Shown here: in pieces, positions 5,193 to 6,070 of the stretch
Layout of the letters: every line of letters begins with the position of its first letter
Position numbering within the stretch: the first letter of the stretch is position 1
Assembly: GCA_903970295.1 (NCBI GenBank)
Contig: CAJCHQ010000490.1
Coordinates: 1-6,070 of the forward strand
DNA length: 6,070 nucleotides
DNA from: Bryobacterales bacterium
GTDB taxonomy: Bacteria > Cyanobacteriota > Vampirovibrionia > Obscuribacterales > Obscuribacteraceae
Direction: 5' to 3'
Notes under the pieces: generated by a model
Databases searched by the model: none
Told to the model about the DNA's origin: nothing
The model's input: only the letters and a program-made list of their open reading frames with translations
Translations under genes and position numbers: made by a program

Positions 5193-6070
5193 ATGGCGTT
5201 ATTGAGCGTAATTCGTCGCTGGCATTTTAGGCAGCAGATCCCGATCCGAGAGATTGAGCGGCGGACTGGATTATCGCGGAACACGATCCGCAAATACCTA
5301 CGGACGGACGCGGTGGAGCCGCGGTTCAAACTTCCTGACCGGCCGAGCAAGTTGGACCCGTTTGCTGAGAAGCTGACGGGCTGGCTGCGTCAGGAGGCCG
5401 GCAAATCTCGCAAGCAGAAGCGCACGACGAAGCAGATGCATGCTGACCTCACCGTGCTGGGTTTTGACGGCTCCTACGGGCGAGTGGCGGCGTTTGTCCG
5501 CTGTTGGAAGGCCGAACGGCAGCGTGAGCAGCAGACCAGCGGCCGGGGCACCTTCGTGCCGCTGGTCTTCGCGGCGGGCGAGGCGTTCCAGTTTGACTGG
5601 AGCGAGGACTGGGCGCTTGTCGCAGGTGAGCGGACCAAGCTGCAGGTGGCGCATACCAAGCTGTCGCATAGCCGGGCGTTCGTCGTTCGTGCCTATTTGC
5701 TGCAAACCCACGAGATGCTTTTTGACGCACTGGCCCAGGCGTTCCGGGTGCTGGGGGGCGTGCCGCAAAGAGGCATTTTCGATAATATGAAGACTGCTGT
5801 TGACAAGATCGGTTCTGGCAAAGCCCGGCAGGTCAACGCCCGCTTCGCCGCCATGGCCAGCCACTACCTATTCGAGGCGGACTTCTGTAACCCGGCGTCG
5901 GGCTGGGAGAAGGGACAAGTGGAGAAGAACGTGCAGGATGCACGGCGGCGCTTATGGCAGCCGCTGCCCAGCTTCCCTGACCTGGCTGCGCTTAATGCCT
6001 GGCTTGAGGCACGATGCATCGAGCAATGGGGGCAAATCCAGCACGGCGCTCTGCCCGGCACCATCGCCGA
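5193..6070 (+). CDS. istA: IS21-family transposase IstA (5' part, C-terminus cut by window edge)
   Basis: 292 complete codons are visible, still open at the window end; full-length IstA is usually about 400-500 aa. Residues 16-37 (IPIREIERRTGLSRNTIRKYLR) form the N-terminal helix-turn-helix that binds the IS ends. The DDE integrase-like core shows D135 in FQFDWSED, D197 in GIFDNMKT and E244 in WEKGQVEKN (E239 is the less likely alternative). ERTKLQVAHTKLSHSRAF and NPASGWEKGQVEKNVQDARRRLWQP are typical IstA stretches. GGAG at 5181-5184 sits 8 nt before ATG 5193. A GTG at 5184 is in frame and would add three residues (MID). IstA performs the cut-and-join reactions with the help of the IstB ATPase, expected downstream. 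No frameshift or stop is seen in the visible part. Confidence 0.93.
   Translation, partial: MALLSVIRRWHFRQQIPIREIERRTGLSRNTIRKYLRTDAVEPRFKLPDRPSKLDPFAEKLTGWLRQEAGKSRKQKRTTKQMHADLTVLGFDGSYGRVAAFVRCWKAERQREQQTSGRGTFVPLVFAAGEAFQFDWSEDWALVAGERTKLQVAHTKLSHSRAFVVRAYLLQTHEMLFDALAQAFRVLGGVPQRGIFDNMKTAVDKIGSGKARQVNARFAAMASHYLFEADFCNPASGWEKGQVEKNVQDARRRLWQPLPSFPDLAALNAWLEARCIEQWGQIQHGALPGTIA

Larger units (their letters stand above)
5084..6070 (+). mobile_element. IS21-family insertion sequence, left part (right end and istB outside window)
   Basis: The element is recognised by an IstA-type transposase preceded by two near-identical end repeats, an arrangement typical of IS21-family termini. The left tip is placed at TGTTGAG, position 5084, because IS21-type ends commonly begin with TG and the first repeat follows closely; the exact boundary is inferred. 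The partner ATPase gene istB, expected directly after istA, and the right end lie beyond the window, so target-site duplication cannot be checked. The insertion lies about 118 bp upstream of the HEPN-like gene start and points away from it. Confidence 0.8.

Noticed and set aside
5298..5864. Minus-strand 188-codon frame opposite istA
   Set aside because: It is a shadow of the GC-rich transposase gene, whose DDE motifs are unmistakable on the plus strand.
1..6070. CRISPR array, tRNA or rRNA genes, retron-type RNA
   Set aside because: No evenly spaced repeats beyond the two IS end repeats, no tRNA-like cloverleaf or rRNA segment noticed, and no reverse transcriptase.

Overview
The window looks like a defence or mobile-gene island of a proteobacterium, probably an alphaproteobacterium. 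That placement rests on GC-rich flanks (one line counted by hand in the IS, 5701-5760, is 39/60 G+C) and on the style of the IS21-type transposase; the organism cannot be named from sequence alone. The central three-gene block is clearly less GC-rich (line 2701-2760 counts 25/60), which fits horizontal acquisition.

Layout. Positions 2-103 hold the last 33 codons of an unrecognised plus-strand gene. A leader of about 200 bp follows, with a perfect 8-bp inverted repeat at 187-207 and a possible -10 box just after it. From 305 to 3567 runs a tight plus-strand operon: a DUF262-domain protein (305-1489), an AAA15/OLD-like ATPase with a DUF3696-type tail (1482-2597, overlapping the first gene by 8 nt), and a 320-aa protein of unknown function (2605-3567, 7 nt downstream). 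Positions 3569-4200 look like a scrapyard: a minus-strand 103-codon remnant resembling the C-terminal end of a KAP-type P-loop NTPase, then a plus-strand N-terminal fragment resembling a PD-(D/E)XK nuclease-family protein. Next is a minus-strand 250-aa protein with a HEPN-like domain carrying an R-x4-H motif (4213-4965). From about 5084 to the window end is the left part of an IS21-family insertion sequence: duplicated end repeats, then istA with a DDE core, cut by the window edge.

How the genes may work together. The DUF262 + DUF3696-ATPase + third-protein operon is the main system. DUF262 is the ParB-like NTPase/nuclease fold found in GmrSD, BrxU and SspE, and OLD-like ATPases often act as sensors or drivers in phage-defence complexes. 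From memory this combination resembles the three-gene Menshen (NsnABC) anti-phage system or a close relative; this was not checked against profiles. The third protein is the least understood part. The neighbouring broken nuclease and NTPase genes, the HEPN protein and the IS element all fit a high-turnover defence island.
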